A stretch of 56,281 nt of DNA from Iodobacter sp. BJB302 (GCF_002735645.1 NZ_PDZG01000026.1:1-56281); one strand, 5' to 3'. Shown: positions 36,390 to 45,125, numbered from the stretch's first letter. The notes: a model not told the origin generated them from the letters alone. A program made the numbers and translations.

Positions 36390-37640
36390 ATGGACAACTG
36401 GAATGATCGCCGCCTTGCCGCTACCCCTCGTGGCGTGGGCATCAGCACGCAAGTTTTTATCGCCAAAGCTAAGAATGCCGAGGTTTGGGATATAGACGGG
36501 CGGCGTTATATCGACTTTGCCGCCGGCATTGCGGTGCTCAATACCGGCCATTTGCATCCCAAGGTTAAAGCGGCGGTAAGCGAGCAGCTGGATGCGTTTT
36601 CGCATAGCTGCTATCAGGTCATGCCTTATACCGGCTATGTGGCGCTGGCTGAAAAGCTGAACCAGCTCGCCCCCATCAGCGGCCCGTGCAAAAGCTTTTT
36701 CCTGACCACAGGCGCTGAAGCCGTAGAAAACGCCATCAAGATTGCCCGCGTGGCCACAGGGCGAGCGGGCGTGATCGCTTTTTCTGGCGGATTTCATGGC
36801 CGAACGCTGATGGGCATGGCGCTGACCGGCAAGGTGGCCCCCTATAAAATCGGCTTTGGCCCCTTTCCCGCCGATGTTTACCACGCGCCTTTTCCATCTG
36901 GAGAGATCAGCAGCAGCGCGGCTTTGGCCTGCCTAAAAGCGCTTTTTAAAAGCAGCGTGGACCCAAAACGCATCGCTGCCATGATTATCGAACCCGAGCA
37001 AGGCGAAGGCGGCTTTTACCCCGCACCGCGCGAGTTTATGCAAGGCTTGCGGCAAGTTTGTGATGAGCACGGCATTTTGCTGATCGCAGATGAAATTCAA
37101 ACCGGCTTTGCCCGCACCGGCAAACTGTTTGCGATGGAGCATTTCGATGCTGAGCCTGATTTAATCACCGTGGCCAAATCCTTAGCAGGCGGCTTTCCGC
37201 TTTCCGGCGTGATTGGCAGGGCTGAGCTCATGGATGCCGCAGCCCCCGGCGGCCTTGGCGGCACTTACGGCGGCAGCCCGATCGGCATTGCCGCTGCGCT
37301 GGCGGTGCTGGAAATTATCGAAGAAGAACAACTCTGCAGCCGTGCCAATCTCATCGGCAGAAAAATCAAAGCCTGCCTAGAAAGCTTAAAACCCGGCACC
37401 CCGCAAATCCACGACATCCGCGGCCTTGGAGCTATGGTGGCGGTAGAATTCACCGAAAACGGCCAGCCATCCCCCGAATTCACCACAAAAGTAAAAACAC
37501 AAGCGCAAAACTTAGGCTTGATCCTGCTCAGCTGCGGGATGTACGGTAACGTCATCCGCTTCCTATGCCCGCTCACCATAGAAGACAGCGTGCTGGATGA
37601 AGCTTTGGAGATGCTGGTGCAGGCGATCAAGAGCGCTTAA
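36390..37640 (+). CDS. gabT: 4-aminobutyrate aminotransferase
   Basis: A PLP-dependent class III aminotransferase that converts GABA and 2-oxoglutarate to succinate semialdehyde and glutamate. The likely start is ATG 36390 (MDNWNDRRLAATPRGVG, 416 residues), with GAGAG five bases upstream; ATG 36378 would add four residues. The frame to 36240 is repeat sequence. PLP Lys263 is in TVAKSLAGGFPLSGV, Asp234 in IADEIQTGFARTG, and GAEAVENAIKIAR, FSGGFHGRTLMGMALTGK and EPEQGEGGF are as in GabT. It lies between the putrescine-type aminotransferase gene and gabD and supplies the middle step from GABA to succinate. Confidence 0.94.
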   Translation: MDNWNDRRLAATPRGVGISTQVFIAKAKNAEVWDIDGRRYIDFAAGIAVLNTGHLHPKVKAAVSEQLDAFSHSCYQVMPYTGYVALAEKLNQLAPISGPCKSFFLTTGAEAVENAIKIARVATGRAGVIAFSGGFHGRTLMGMALTGKVAPYKIGFGPFPADVYHAPFPSGEISSSAALACLKALFKSSVDPKRIAAMIIEPEQGEGGFYPAPREFMQGLRQVCDEHGILLIADEIQTGFARTGKLFAMEHFDAEPDLITVAKSLAGGFPLSGVIGRAELMDAAAPGGLGGTYGGSPIGIAAALAVLEIIEEEQLCSRANLIGRKIKACLESLKPGTPQIHDIRGLGAMVAVEFTENGQPSPEFTTKVKTQAQNLGLILLSCGMYGNVIRFLCPLTIEDSVLDEALEMLVQAIKSA

Positions 37641-37651
37641 AACGTCTGTAG

Positions 37652-38045
37652 ACACAGAAATCCATGAGAACACAGAGCACACCGAGAAAACCCAAATCTT
37701 TAACCATGGAGGCCACAGAGAATACGGAGTTTAACGGAGGAAACCAGTTTTTAAACTTCAACCTATGCAAAACTTGTTAACAGCGCGACTCGTTGCACGG
37801 GGCTTAAGAGTCCCCTTGAAGCACGCCGAAACGAGGAACAAGCGGGGCGGGGTTTCGGCGAGGATGTTTGAGCGAAGCGAGTCCCGCAGCCGCCGACTCG
37901 ATTGTCCGCAGTGAGGGGCCTTCGTGCTGGTCGGGGCGGCCTTCTTTGCTTACTTTCTTGGCCGTTCAAGAAAGTAAGTCCCCAGCGGGGGATTCCCGCA
38001 CAAAAACCAACGTGCCGAAGGCACAAAATAGATCTTTTTTTCTTA
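37652..38045 (+). repeat. Mosaic dispersed repeat, copy 7, between gabT and gabD
   Basis: A degenerate module A (37652-37690) begins 11 bases after the gabT stop and is followed at 37687 by a proper one. Then come a short spacer, GAGGAACAAGCGGGGCGGGG, and internal type III (TTTCGGCGAGGATGTTTGAG ... CGACTCGATT). The stem CTTACTTTCTTG (37949-37960) pairs with CAAGAAAGTAAG (37967-37978), loop GCCGTT, and the GTGCCGAAGGCAC hairpin ends it before a T-run. Confidence 0.87.
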
Positions 38046-38262
38046 GTAAACGCAGCGCAGCGCCATGGCGGGTTACGGCCGAAAAAGATCCGCCCCCCTA
38101 ATAACCATCGAGAGCGACCTAACCCACCCTACGGTACATTTGTATATTTCAACTTGTGTGGATACTTTTGCCCGCAGAGGCTACCGCTCTTAAACACCCT
38201 GCCGAAGGCACTTAAACCCCCTTCACGCGTGGGCACAGTCCCCACCCAACAAAGGAAACCCC
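38046..38262 (+). repeat. gabD leader with a second, partial repeat end
   Basis: Part of the 622-base gabT-gabD gap. It has GGCGGGTTACGGCC and CCTAACCCACCCTACG, an inverted pair often seen as a dispersed element in proteobacteria. A truncated repeat end (CCCGCAGAGGCTACCGCTC ... CTGCCGAAGGCACTT) sits at about 38170-38213. GTGGGCACAGTCCCCAC forms a small hairpin before the gabD ribosome binding site AAAGGAAA. No gene is seen. Confidence 0.55.
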
Positions 38263-39717
38263 ATGCTCCACCTCAACAACCCTGCCCTGTTAAAACAAGC
38301 CTGCTATATCAACGGCCAGTGGCAGGATGCTGCAGAGAAAATCGCGGTCACTAACCCCGCCACCGGGGAAATCATCGGGCATATTCCTAAGATGGGCACG
38401 GCAGAAACGGCCCAGGCCATTGCCGCCGCCAAGCTCGCCATGCCTGCCTGGCGACAGAAAACAGCCAAAGAGCGCAGCGCGATTTTGCGCCGCTGGTTTG
38501 AGCTGATGCTGGCTAATCAGGAAGACCTCGCGCAAATCTTAAGCGCCGAGCAAGGCAAACCATTGGCCGAAGCGCGTGGCGAAATTGCCTATGGAGCCAG
38601 CTTTATCGAGTGGTTTAGCGAAGAAGCCAAACGCGTTTACGGCGATGTGATTGCCGCGCCACAAGCCGACAAACGCATGCTGGTGATCAAACAAGCTATT
38701 GGCGTGGTAGCCGCCATTACGCCCTGGAATTTCCCCAATGCCATGATCACCCGCAAGGCTGGGCCAGCGCTGGCGGCAGGCTGCGCCATGGTGCTTAAAC
38801 CCGCCACACAAACGCCTTTTTCTGCGCTGGCACTGGCCGTATTAGCCACAGAGGCAGGCATTCCCGCTGGCGTATTTAACGTGATTACCGGCACCGCCAG
38901 CCAGATTGGCGGCGAGCTGACCAGGAACCCCGATGTGGCCAAGCTCAGCTTTACCGGCTCCACCGATATCGGCAAATTGCTAATGCGCGAGTGCGCCAAT
39001 ACAGTAAAAAAAGTCTCGCTGGAGCTGGGCGGCAATGCGCCCTTTGTAGTGTTTGACGACGCCGATCTGGACGCCGCTGTAGAAGGCGCCATGATCTCCA
39101 AATTTCGCAACGCCGGGCAAACCTGCGTCTGCGCCAACCGCATCTATGTGCAAGAAAGCGTTTTTGATGCCTTTGCCGCCAAACTCAGCACAGCAGTAAG
39201 CCAGCTCAAAGTCGGCGTTGGCACGGAAGAAGGCGTGACCCAAGGCCCGCTGATTGATGAAAAAGCGGTGCAAAAAGTGGAAGAACATATCAAGGATGCG
39301 CTGGAGCAGGGCGCAACACTGGCGCTGGGCGGCAAGCGCCATGCGCTGGGGCATAGCTTTTTTGAGCCAACCGTTTTACTGAATGTCAGCGCCAAAATGA
39401 AAGTGGCCCGCGAAGAAACCTTCGGCCCGCTCGCACCACTATTTAGATTTAGCAGTGAAGCAGAGCTGATCCGGCTGGCCAACGATACCGAATTTGGCCT
39501 TGCCAGCTATTTTTACAGCCGCGACATCGGCCGCATCTGGCGCGTCGCCGAAGCGCTGGAATACGGCATGGTGGGCATCAACACCGGCATGATCTCCAAC
39601 GAGCTAGCGCCCTTTGGCGGGATAAAACAATCGGGCCTAGGCCGGGAAGGCTCTAAATACGGCATCGAAGATTATATTGCTATCAAATACCTGTGCATGG
39701 GCGGGATTGATCGCTGA
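38263..39717 (+). CDS. gabD: Succinate-semialdehyde dehydrogenase
   Basis: A 484-residue aldehyde dehydrogenase superfamily enzyme oxidising succinate semialdehyde to succinate with NADP+ (NAD+ possible). Catalytic Cys288 is in NAGQTCVCANRIYV, general base Glu254 in VSLELGGNAPF, oxyanion Asn156 in ITPWNFPNAM. The tandem Cys288/Cys290 (CVC) is the redox pair typical of GabD. EETFGPLAPLF and PFGGIKQSGLGREGS at the C-terminus also match. AAAGGA precedes the ATG. It completes the GABA branch and could also oxidise gamma-glutamyl-aminobutyraldehyde in place of the missing PuuC (inference). Confidence 0.95.
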   Translation: MLHLNNPALLKQACYINGQWQDAAEKIAVTNPATGEIIGHIPKMGTAETAQAIAAAKLAMPAWRQKTAKERSAILRRWFELMLANQEDLAQILSAEQGKPLAEARGEIAYGASFIEWFSEEAKRVYGDVIAAPQADKRMLVIKQAIGVVAAITPWNFPNAMITRKAGPALAAGCAMVLKPATQTPFSALALAVLATEAGIPAGVFNVITGTASQIGGELTRNPDVAKLSFTGSTDIGKLLMRECANTVKKVSLELGGNAPFVVFDDADLDAAVEGAMISKFRNAGQTCVCANRIYVQESVFDAFAAKLSTAVSQLKVGVGTEEGVTQGPLIDEKAVQKVEEHIKDALEQGATLALGGKRHALGHSFFEPTVLLNVSAKMKVAREETFGPLAPLFRFSSEAELIRLANDTEFGLASYFYSRDIGRIWRVAEALEYGMVGINTGMISNELAPFGGIKQSGLGREGSKYGIEDYIAIKYLCMGGIDR

Positions 39718-39732
39718 TTGATATTCCACCGC

Positions 39733-39770
39733 AAAACCCGCTCTTGAAACACAGCGTTTCACAGAAAAAA
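39733..39770 (+). repeat. Degenerate module A fragment after gabD
   Basis: AAAACCCGCTCTTGAAACAC followed by AGCGTTTCACAGAAAAAA resembles a decayed module A. It starts 15 bases after the gabD stop, in the same orientation. No module C follows. Confidence 0.5.
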
Positions 39771-39847
39771 AACCTGAATCCCATGACTGAGCAGACATAA
39801 AACGCCTGCAATTACCTTGGCAAAATTGAGGGAGGGGCCAATTAAAT

Positions 39848-40765
39848 TTAACTGACCTTTTTGAACAAAGCGACAACATCGACAAGCTGTTGCCTGACCC
39901 AAATATGGGCAGGGTCGCTGTGGAAGCGCTCGTGCCAGATCATGGCGGGCAACAAGGGCGCAACTTGTAGCGGCAGATCCAGCAGCGCGAGCGGAAGCCT
40001 TTTCGCAAGCAGGCGTGCCAAACGGCCCGGCAAGGTGAGAATCATATCGCTATCCGCCACCAGCATTGCACCAGCAAGAAAGTGAGGCACTCGCAACGCG
40101 ACGTGGCGAGTGCCCCCCATTTTCGAGAGCGCAACTTCAACCGTGCTCTCTCCCACACCAGAAATGGTCACGGTGATGTGGCGCAAGGCCAAATACCGCT
40201 CCAAACTGAGTCCGCCTGCCACAGGGTGACCAGACCTCACCACACACACCAGACTATCGGTGTAAAGGCCGCGCCGATGGAGACTGCCTGGCAGTGCATC
40301 GAAAATACCCAGAGCCAGATCTGCATCCCCCTGCTCAACAAGCCGCACATTGTCCCCAATGGATTGCGCGATATGGAGACTTAGCGCAGGCGCATGGCGC
40401 TCGAAGCGGGCAATTAAACCAGCAAGGACGATGAGGCTCAGATGGTCGTGAGCGGCAATCGTGATCCGACCCGTTGCAGAGGCAGGGTCAAAAACGGCAG
40501 GCGAGACGATGCCCCGGGCATCGTCCAGCAGCTTAGTTACTGGACCTGCCAGCGCCTCACCGCGTGGCGTCAGCTCCAACCCAAGTTTGCCGCGAACCAC
40601 CAAACGATCACCCAGCATCTTGCGCAGCCGCCCCAGTGCGCGGCTTGCGGCCGGTTGGCTTAAGCCCAGACGCAGGCCAGCCTGGGTGACACTTCGCTCC
40701 CGAACGAGTGCTTCGAACAGCTTTAACAGGTTGAGATCGACGGCAGATAAATCCACTTGGCGCAT
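39848..40765 (-). CDS. LysR family regulator divergent from an NmrA-like gene
   Basis: A 305-residue regulator from the ATG at 40765 (MRQVDLSAVDLNLLKLFEAL). This opening is usual for the NodD/LinR-like LysR branch, while the frame to 40813 is longer without support. The helix-turn-helix includes RSVTQAGLRLGLSQPAASRA and LGRLRKMLGDRLVVR. The effector-binding half ends in WHERFHSDPAHIWVRQQL, as in regulators of aromatic or redox genes. It is divergent from the NAD(P)H-binding NmrA gene, with 80 bases between the starts, and is the expected regulator of that gene. Inducer unknown. Confidence 0.9.
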   Translation of the reverse strand: MRQVDLSAVDLNLLKLFEALVRERSVTQAGLRLGLSQPAASRALGRLRKMLGDRLVVRGKLGLELTPRGEALAGPVTKLLDDARGIVSPAVFDPASATGRITIAAHDHLSLIVLAGLIARFERHAPALSLHIAQSIGDNVRLVEQGDADLALGIFDALPGSLHRRGLYTDSLVCVVRSGHPVAGGLSLERYLALRHITVTISGVGESTVEVALSKMGGTRHVALRVPHFLAGAMLVADSDMILTLPGRLARLLAKRLPLALLDLPLQVAPLLPAMIWHERFHSDPAHIWVRQQLVDVVALFKKVS

Positions 40766-40786
40766 TATCGCTATGCCTTTCATGTT

Positions 40787-40806
40787 ATTGATGCATGTTG
40801 AGCAAT
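40787..40806. promoter_or_regulatory. Candidate LysR site between divergent lysR and nmrA-like genes
   Basis: ATTG-N12-CAAT lies in the 80-base divergent gap, with a nested ATGCAT. It has the approximate T-N11-A form expected of a LysR operator and lies 39 bases before the NmrA-like start. Confidence 0.35.
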
Positions 40807-40845
40807 CATCCATCCTTGTGCTTCATCTGAAAAGGAGATTTTTGT

Positions 40846-41745
40846 ATGACTGCTTCCTCACACCTTCCTTACGTTGTATTCGGCGTGACCGGCCGTACCG
40901 GCGCCGCTACCGCCGATGCACTTTTACGTTCCGCCCAGGCTGTGCGCGCCGTAGTGCGCGATCCCGACCAAGGCCGGCCATGGGCCGAACGCGGCGCAGA
41001 GGTTGCCGTGGCCGATCTGACAGACCTGGCATCAATGGTCAGCGCGCTCAGTCAGGCTCAAGGCGCTTATGTACTCAGCCCGCAGCACTACAACCGTGAA
41101 GACCTGTTCGAGAGAGCAGACTTGATTGCCGATATCACGGCGCGTGCCGCAGTGGCAGCTGGCGTGCCAAGACTTGTGGCCCTTTCCTCCGTGGGAGCCG
41201 ACCGTGAAAACGGAACAGGGTGGATCCGGATGAACCGCATGCTCGAGCAGCGTTTGACTGAGGCTGGTCTGCCTGCCATTTTCCTGCGAGCGGCCTATTT
41301 CATGGAAAACTGGATGCCGATGGTCGGGCATGCTGTGCGTAGCGGCACCCTGCCGGCGTTTCTCTCCCCGCCAAATCGCTCTCTGCCGATGGTGGCAACG
41401 GTGGATGTTGGTAACGCAGCAGCTGTTTTGCTGCAAGAAAAAAAAATGGAAAGCTGCGTCGTCACACTATCGGGGCCCAAAGACTACGCCCCGAACGATG
41501 TCGCCGCCATCGTTTCAGCCACGCTCGATAAGCCTGTCGATGTGGCCGTCCTGCCGGAAGCAGAGTGGCCCAAAGCGCTGGCCGATGCCCATTTCTCAAA
41601 GGCCGCCCTTGCTGGTTTTACCGAAATGACCCGTGGCCTTAATGGCTCGCATATCGACATCAGGAGCGACCCCAGCGCAATCGAATGGGCAGGAACAACG
41701 ACACTCGGGCAAGTCATCGCCGAACTGACACAGCGTCAGCGCTAA
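40846..41745 (+). CDS. NmrA-like NAD(P)H-binding oxidoreductase
   Basis: A 299-residue atypical short-chain dehydrogenase of the NmrA/QOR2 group. The Rossmann motif VVFGVTGRTGAATADALL is near the N-terminus, followed by VRAVVRDPDQG (2-prime phosphate-binding Arg region, NADP preference). ALSSVGAD and LRAAYFMENWMP are typical of NmrA-like proteins. The classical YxxxK pair is absent, so it may sense redox cofactor or act as a quinone reductase rather than a normal dehydrogenase. AAGGAG seven bases upstream sets the start. It is divergent from a LysR gene and not in an operon with its downstream neighbour. Confidence 0.87.
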   Translation: MTASSHLPYVVFGVTGRTGAATADALLRSAQAVRAVVRDPDQGRPWAERGAEVAVADLTDLASMVSALSQAQGAYVLSPQHYNREDLFERADLIADITARAAVAAGVPRLVALSSVGADRENGTGWIRMNRMLEQRLTEAGLPAIFLRAAYFMENWMPMVGHAVRSGTLPAFLSPPNRSLPMVATVDVGNAAAVLLQEKKMESCVVTLSGPKDYAPNDVAAIVSATLDKPVDVAVLPEAEWPKALADAHFSKAALAGFTEMTRGLNGSHIDIRSDPSAIEWAGTTTLGQVIAELTQRQR

Positions 41746-41814
41746 AAGCAGGCAGGCCTTATTTGGCTTAGGGTAAGAGCACAGGGTTTTGCCAAGGGGG
41801 TGCGACTTTAGTTG

Positions 41815-41836
41815 TTTTCTTGAGCATTCAAGAAAG
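41815..41836. terminator. Stem-loop after the NmrA-like gene
   Basis: TTTTCTTG-AGCATT-CAAGAAAG is an 8-bp inverted repeat (one G-U) 70 bases after the stop. It is similar to the core of the 12-bp stem of the dispersed repeats and may be a decayed remnant of one. No full T-run follows, so terminator function is doubtful. Confidence 0.35.
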
Positions 41837-41962
41837 CAAACCTGCAAACCCCATCCCCCATTTCTGTGCATCATTTCCCCTATAAAGCGTAATTTATTCT
41901 CTTCGAATATCTGGGCAATTCTGTGACACTTAAAACACTGTCACCCAAATAAAGTGAAGCAA

Positions 41963-42814
41963 ATGAATTGGATTGAAATTCTGCAAGCCCAGGCAATCAG
42001 CTATGCGCCTAAATTATTTTCTGCACTGATTACACTTTTTATAGGCTGGAAGCTGATCGGTATTGCTACGCAATTGCTCGATAAGATGCTGACGCGCAGC
42101 AATGTTGAAGCCACACTCAGGCACTTCTTAGGCAGCCTTGCCAATGTGGCATTAAAAGCGCTGCTATTGATTAGCGCCGCTTCAATGATTGGTATTGAAA
42201 CCACTTCATTTATTGCTATTTTAGGTGCGGCCAGTCTGGCTATTGGTTTGGCGCTGCAAGGCAGCCTGGGCAATTTTGCAGGTGGTGTGCTGATTTTAAT
42301 GTTTAAGCCATTTAAAGCAGGCGACTATATCGAGGCGCAAGGCCAGGGGGGCACGGTAGAAGGCATTCAGATTTTTACTACCCGTTTACGCACTGGCGAT
42401 AATAAATTAATTGTGGTACCTAATGGCCCATTAGCCAATGGCAATCTCATCAATTACTCTGCCCTGCCTACCCGCCGTGTTGATTTTGTATTTGGTATTG
42501 GTTATGACGATGATATCGATTACGCACGAAAAGTTATTTTATCTGTATTAAATAAAGATAGCCGCATTCACCATGACCCGGCCCCTATGGTGGTGGTTTC
42601 ATCGCTGGCAGAAAGCTCGGTTAATTTCACAGTGCGTGTTTGGGCCAATAGCGAACATTACTGGCCGGTCTTTTTTGATACCACAGAAAATATCAAAAAA
42701 GCCTTTGATGCGGCAAAGATTTCTATTCCCTTTCCGCAGCGCACTGTGCACCATATTCAGCATAATGAAGCGGCTAAGCCTTTATCAAAAGCCCAGCCTG
42801 AGCACGTCAATTAA
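41963..42814 (+). CDS. mscS: Small-conductance mechanosensitive channel
   Basis: A 283-residue inner-membrane protein (E. coli MscS 286) that opens under membrane tension and relieves hypo-osmotic shock. Three hydrophobic helices lie at about 10-37, 50-75 and 80-105. The pore helix TM3 has the Ala/Gly packing pattern ILGAASLAIGLALQGSLGNF. Then comes the MscS beta domain with FKAGDYIEAQGQGGTVEGI and VVPNGPLANGNLINYS, and the cytoplasmic vestibule. ATG 41963 is preferred; a GTG at 41954 would add three residues. It stands alone. Confidence 0.93.
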   Translation: MNWIEILQAQAISYAPKLFSALITLFIGWKLIGIATQLLDKMLTRSNVEATLRHFLGSLANVALKALLLISAASMIGIETTSFIAILGAASLAIGLALQGSLGNFAGGVLILMFKPFKAGDYIEAQGQGGTVEGIQIFTTRLRTGDNKLIVVPNGPLANGNLINYSALPTRRVDFVFGIGYDDDIDYARKVILSVLNKDSRIHHDPAPMVVVSSLAESSVNFTVRVWANSEHYWPVFFDTTENIKKAFDAAKISIPFPQRTVHHIQHNEAAKPLSKAQPEHVN

Positions 42815-42956
42815 ACGAGCCCCGATGCAAGATTCCCCTGCAGGCAGTTATTCATGCCCGTGAGTAATACGGCAAGAAGGGATAACAGCGCTGGGGAATG
42901 TTTGCCTGAACACTTATAATCTTCAGGGTCTGGTTTCCACCCCTGAAGGTTTCTCC

Positions 42957-43313
42957 ATGCCCCATCTGAATATTGAATACAGCAAGAACCTGAGTACATT
43001 CAACCCACGCCTTGCTCTGCAACAATTAAACAATGCCCTGATTGAATCAGGGCACTTTGCTGAAGGTGATATTCAAAGCCGGGCAATGGGCTTTGATGAT
43101 TTTTTGATTGGCAATGTGGACGAGGGCCGCGCCTTTATTCATATCAAACTGCAAATTCTGAGCGGCCGCTCACCCGAAGTTAAAAAAGCACTTTCAGAGG
43201 CCCTGCTGCAGGCGCTGAAAACAGACACACCACAAGACATAAAGCTGCTGATCCGTACCGAGATTATCGATATTGATCGCCCATCCTATTGCATGCTGAA
43301 TACCGGAAGCTAA
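42957..43313 (+). CDS. 5-carboxymethyl-2-hydroxymuconate delta-isomerase family protein
   Basis: A 118-residue member of the tautomerase superfamily related to CHMI (HpaF/HpcD) of homoprotocatechuate degradation. After Met removal the N-terminus is Pro-1 (MPHLNIEYS), the catalytic base of this superfamily. The strings AMGFDDFLIGNVDEGRAFIH and ILSGRSPEVKKALSEALL are typical of CHMI. No other hpa/hpc genes are near, so it is an orphan whose true substrate may differ. Its stop overlaps the stop of the convergent chemoreceptor gene by four bases. Confidence 0.87.
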   Translation: MPHLNIEYSKNLSTFNPRLALQQLNNALIESGHFAEGDIQSRAMGFDDFLIGNVDEGRAFIHIKLQILSGRSPEVKKALSEALLQALKTDTPQDIKLLIRTEIIDIDRPSYCMLNTGS

Positions 43314-44938
43314 CCCGCGTTTAAAGCATGCAGCTTAAATTGTGAAATTAATCCTTTCATTTTAAGCGCCAGCTCATTCAGACGTGCGGTGGTATCTACC
43401 GCACGCTGAGTTGCCTCTACGTTTTCACCCGACATTGCCACAATCTGCTCTATACCACGCGAAATCACATCACTGCCTTTATTTTGCTCCTGCATGGCCG
43501 TAGCAATATCAATTACCGATTCAATCACATCGCCAGAACCTGTGCTGCTCTGCTGCACCACTAAGGCCACCGCTTTGGCCTGCTCGTTGCCATTTTTAAC
43601 CCGCTGTACCCCTTTTTCCATGCTTTCAATGGCGGCCTTGGTGCCTTGTAAAATGCCATTGATTACCCCACCAATTTCCTGCGTGGCCTGAGTGGTTCTA
43701 TGGGCAAGGGTGCGCACCTCGTCGGCCACCACTGCAAAGCCCCTGCCCTGCTCGCCCGCTCTGGCGGCCTCGATTGCTGCGTTCAAGGCCAGCAGATTGG
43801 TTTGATCGGCAATTTCTTTAATCACATTTACAATCGAATTGATTTGATCGGATTGCTCACCCAGGCCCTGGATAATGCCAGCGGTTTCAGTGACGGATTT
43901 TTCAACTTCTTCCATCCCAAGTAGCACCCCGGTAATCATTTTAGCGCCATCATTAGACAGCTCTGCCGATTCTGCAGTCAGGCTGTGCGCGCGCTGTGCA
44001 CTGCTATTCACTTGCTCAATACTCACCACCATCTGGCCAATTGATTTGGCAATAGCCCCCGCCGAGGCGTTTTGATTTTCTGATGCGGTTCGGATTAAGC
44101 CAGACTGGGCCGCCAGCTCCTGCCCGTAGCAAATCACCTCTTCTGCGCTATCGCTGACCTGACGGATAATATTTTCTAAATGACTTTGCATCGCCCTGAG
44201 TGATAGCAATAACTGCCCCATTTCATCTTTGCGCGAAGTCTCAATATCATTGCAAAAATCGCCATGAGCAATGTTTCTGGCAATTGAGATGGCCTCGCTT
44301 AATACCGCCGATATTTGCCTGGTTACCAGAGTAGAAACCAGTGTCATTGCAATAATCACCAGCACCAGAAATACCAACATATGCAACTGAGACTTTTCAA
44401 AAACTTCTTCAGAGCCTTTTGACTGATCAGCAGACTGCTTTTCTATTAAATCTGATAAGGCTGCCATTTCTTTTTCTAATACATCAAATTGCTGCTGAAA
44501 AACAGGCAAGTCTTTTTCCATTTTTTCTGGTGTATTTTTTGCGTTGGCAAATAACTGAGTGGCTAATCCAATATATGCATCAACAACTGGCTTTACCGTA
44601 GCTATTTTATTTTTAATTTGTCCGCTATGCTCCAATTTTTCATTACTGGCAAACATCTCTTTAAAGTGATTGCCATGCTCTGCTAAATCTTTTTCAGCAG
44701 AATCAACTTCTTTCATATCATTATTTTTAATGGCCAATATTGCCGACAAAACATCTCCGCGTATTGCATCGTGCATCATGTCGGCCTCCATATGATTACG
44801 CATAATGGACTGGCCACCGAGCAAATCATTCACACTATCACGTGATGAATTTTGTCCGCTCAAGCCAATAAAACCCATGATCAGGACCGCAGCGACACCT
44901 GAGAGCCCCATCAAAAACAATCTGAATTTCAATGACAT
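43310..44938 (-). CDS. Methyl-accepting chemotaxis protein (4HB-type sensor)
   Basis: A 542-residue inner-membrane chemoreceptor from ATG 44938 (AGGGA nine bases upstream; the frame to 44968 is longer without support). TM1 lies at about 6-28 (LFLMGLSGVAAVLIMGFIGL). A four-helix-bundle-like periplasmic domain follows, then TM2 near 185-207 (LHMLVFLVLVIIAMTLVSTL), a HAMP domain and the signalling hairpin. The CheA/CheW tip is [20 protein letters not shown], then EQGRGFAVVADEVRTLA. No C-terminal CheR-binding pentapeptide is seen. Ligand unknown. It is the second gene after the metallophosphoesterase on this strand but separated by a terminator. Confidence 0.93.
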   Translation of the reverse strand: MSLKFRLFLMGLSGVAAVLIMGFIGLSGQNSSRDSVNDLLGGQSIMRNHMEADMMHDAIRGDVLSAILAIKNNDMKEVDSAEKDLAEHGNHFKEMFASNEKLEHSGQIKNKIATVKPVVDAYIGLATQLFANAKNTPEKMEKDLPVFQQQFDVLEKEMAALSDLIEKQSADQSKGSEEVFEKSQLHMLVFLVLVIIAMTLVSTLVTRQISAVLSEAISIARNIAHGDFCNDIETSRKDEMGQLLLSLRAMQSHLENIIRQVSDSAEEVICYGQELAAQSGLIRTASENQNASAGAIAKSIGQMVVSIEQVNSSAQRAHSLTAESAELSNDGAKMITGVLLGMEEVEKSVTETAGIIQGLGEQSDQINSIVNVIKEIADQTNLLALNAAIEAARAGEQGRGFAVVADEVRTLAHRTTQATQEIGGVINGILQGTKAAIESMEKGVQRVKNGNEQAKAVALVVQQSSTGSGDVIESVIDIATAMQEQNKGSDVISRGIEQIVAMSGENVEATQRAVDTTARLNELALKMKGLISQFKLHALNAG

Positions 44939-45030
44939 TGCCGTATTCCCTGTCTGCGCATCAAACACATAAAAGATAGAACATTGGCAACAATGTGGTA
45001 TTTTTATTTACTTACAAGCAATAAACTTAC

Positions 45031-45062
45031 AAAAAAAGCCCCGCACTAAGGCGGGGCTTTTA
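45031..45062 (-). terminator. Intrinsic terminator downstream of the metallophosphoesterase gene
   Basis: AAAGCCCCGC (45035-45044) pairs perfectly with GCGGGGCTTT (45051-45060) around a 6-base loop. Read on the minus strand the stem is followed by a run of seven T. It ends transcription of the minus-strand metallophosphoesterase gene before the chemoreceptor gene on the same strand. Confidence 0.92.
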
Positions 45063-45125
45063 ATATTCAATAAGTAAATACTTATTTTATTAAAACAATT
45101 CAAATGGCGGATTAGCCGGAACGTT

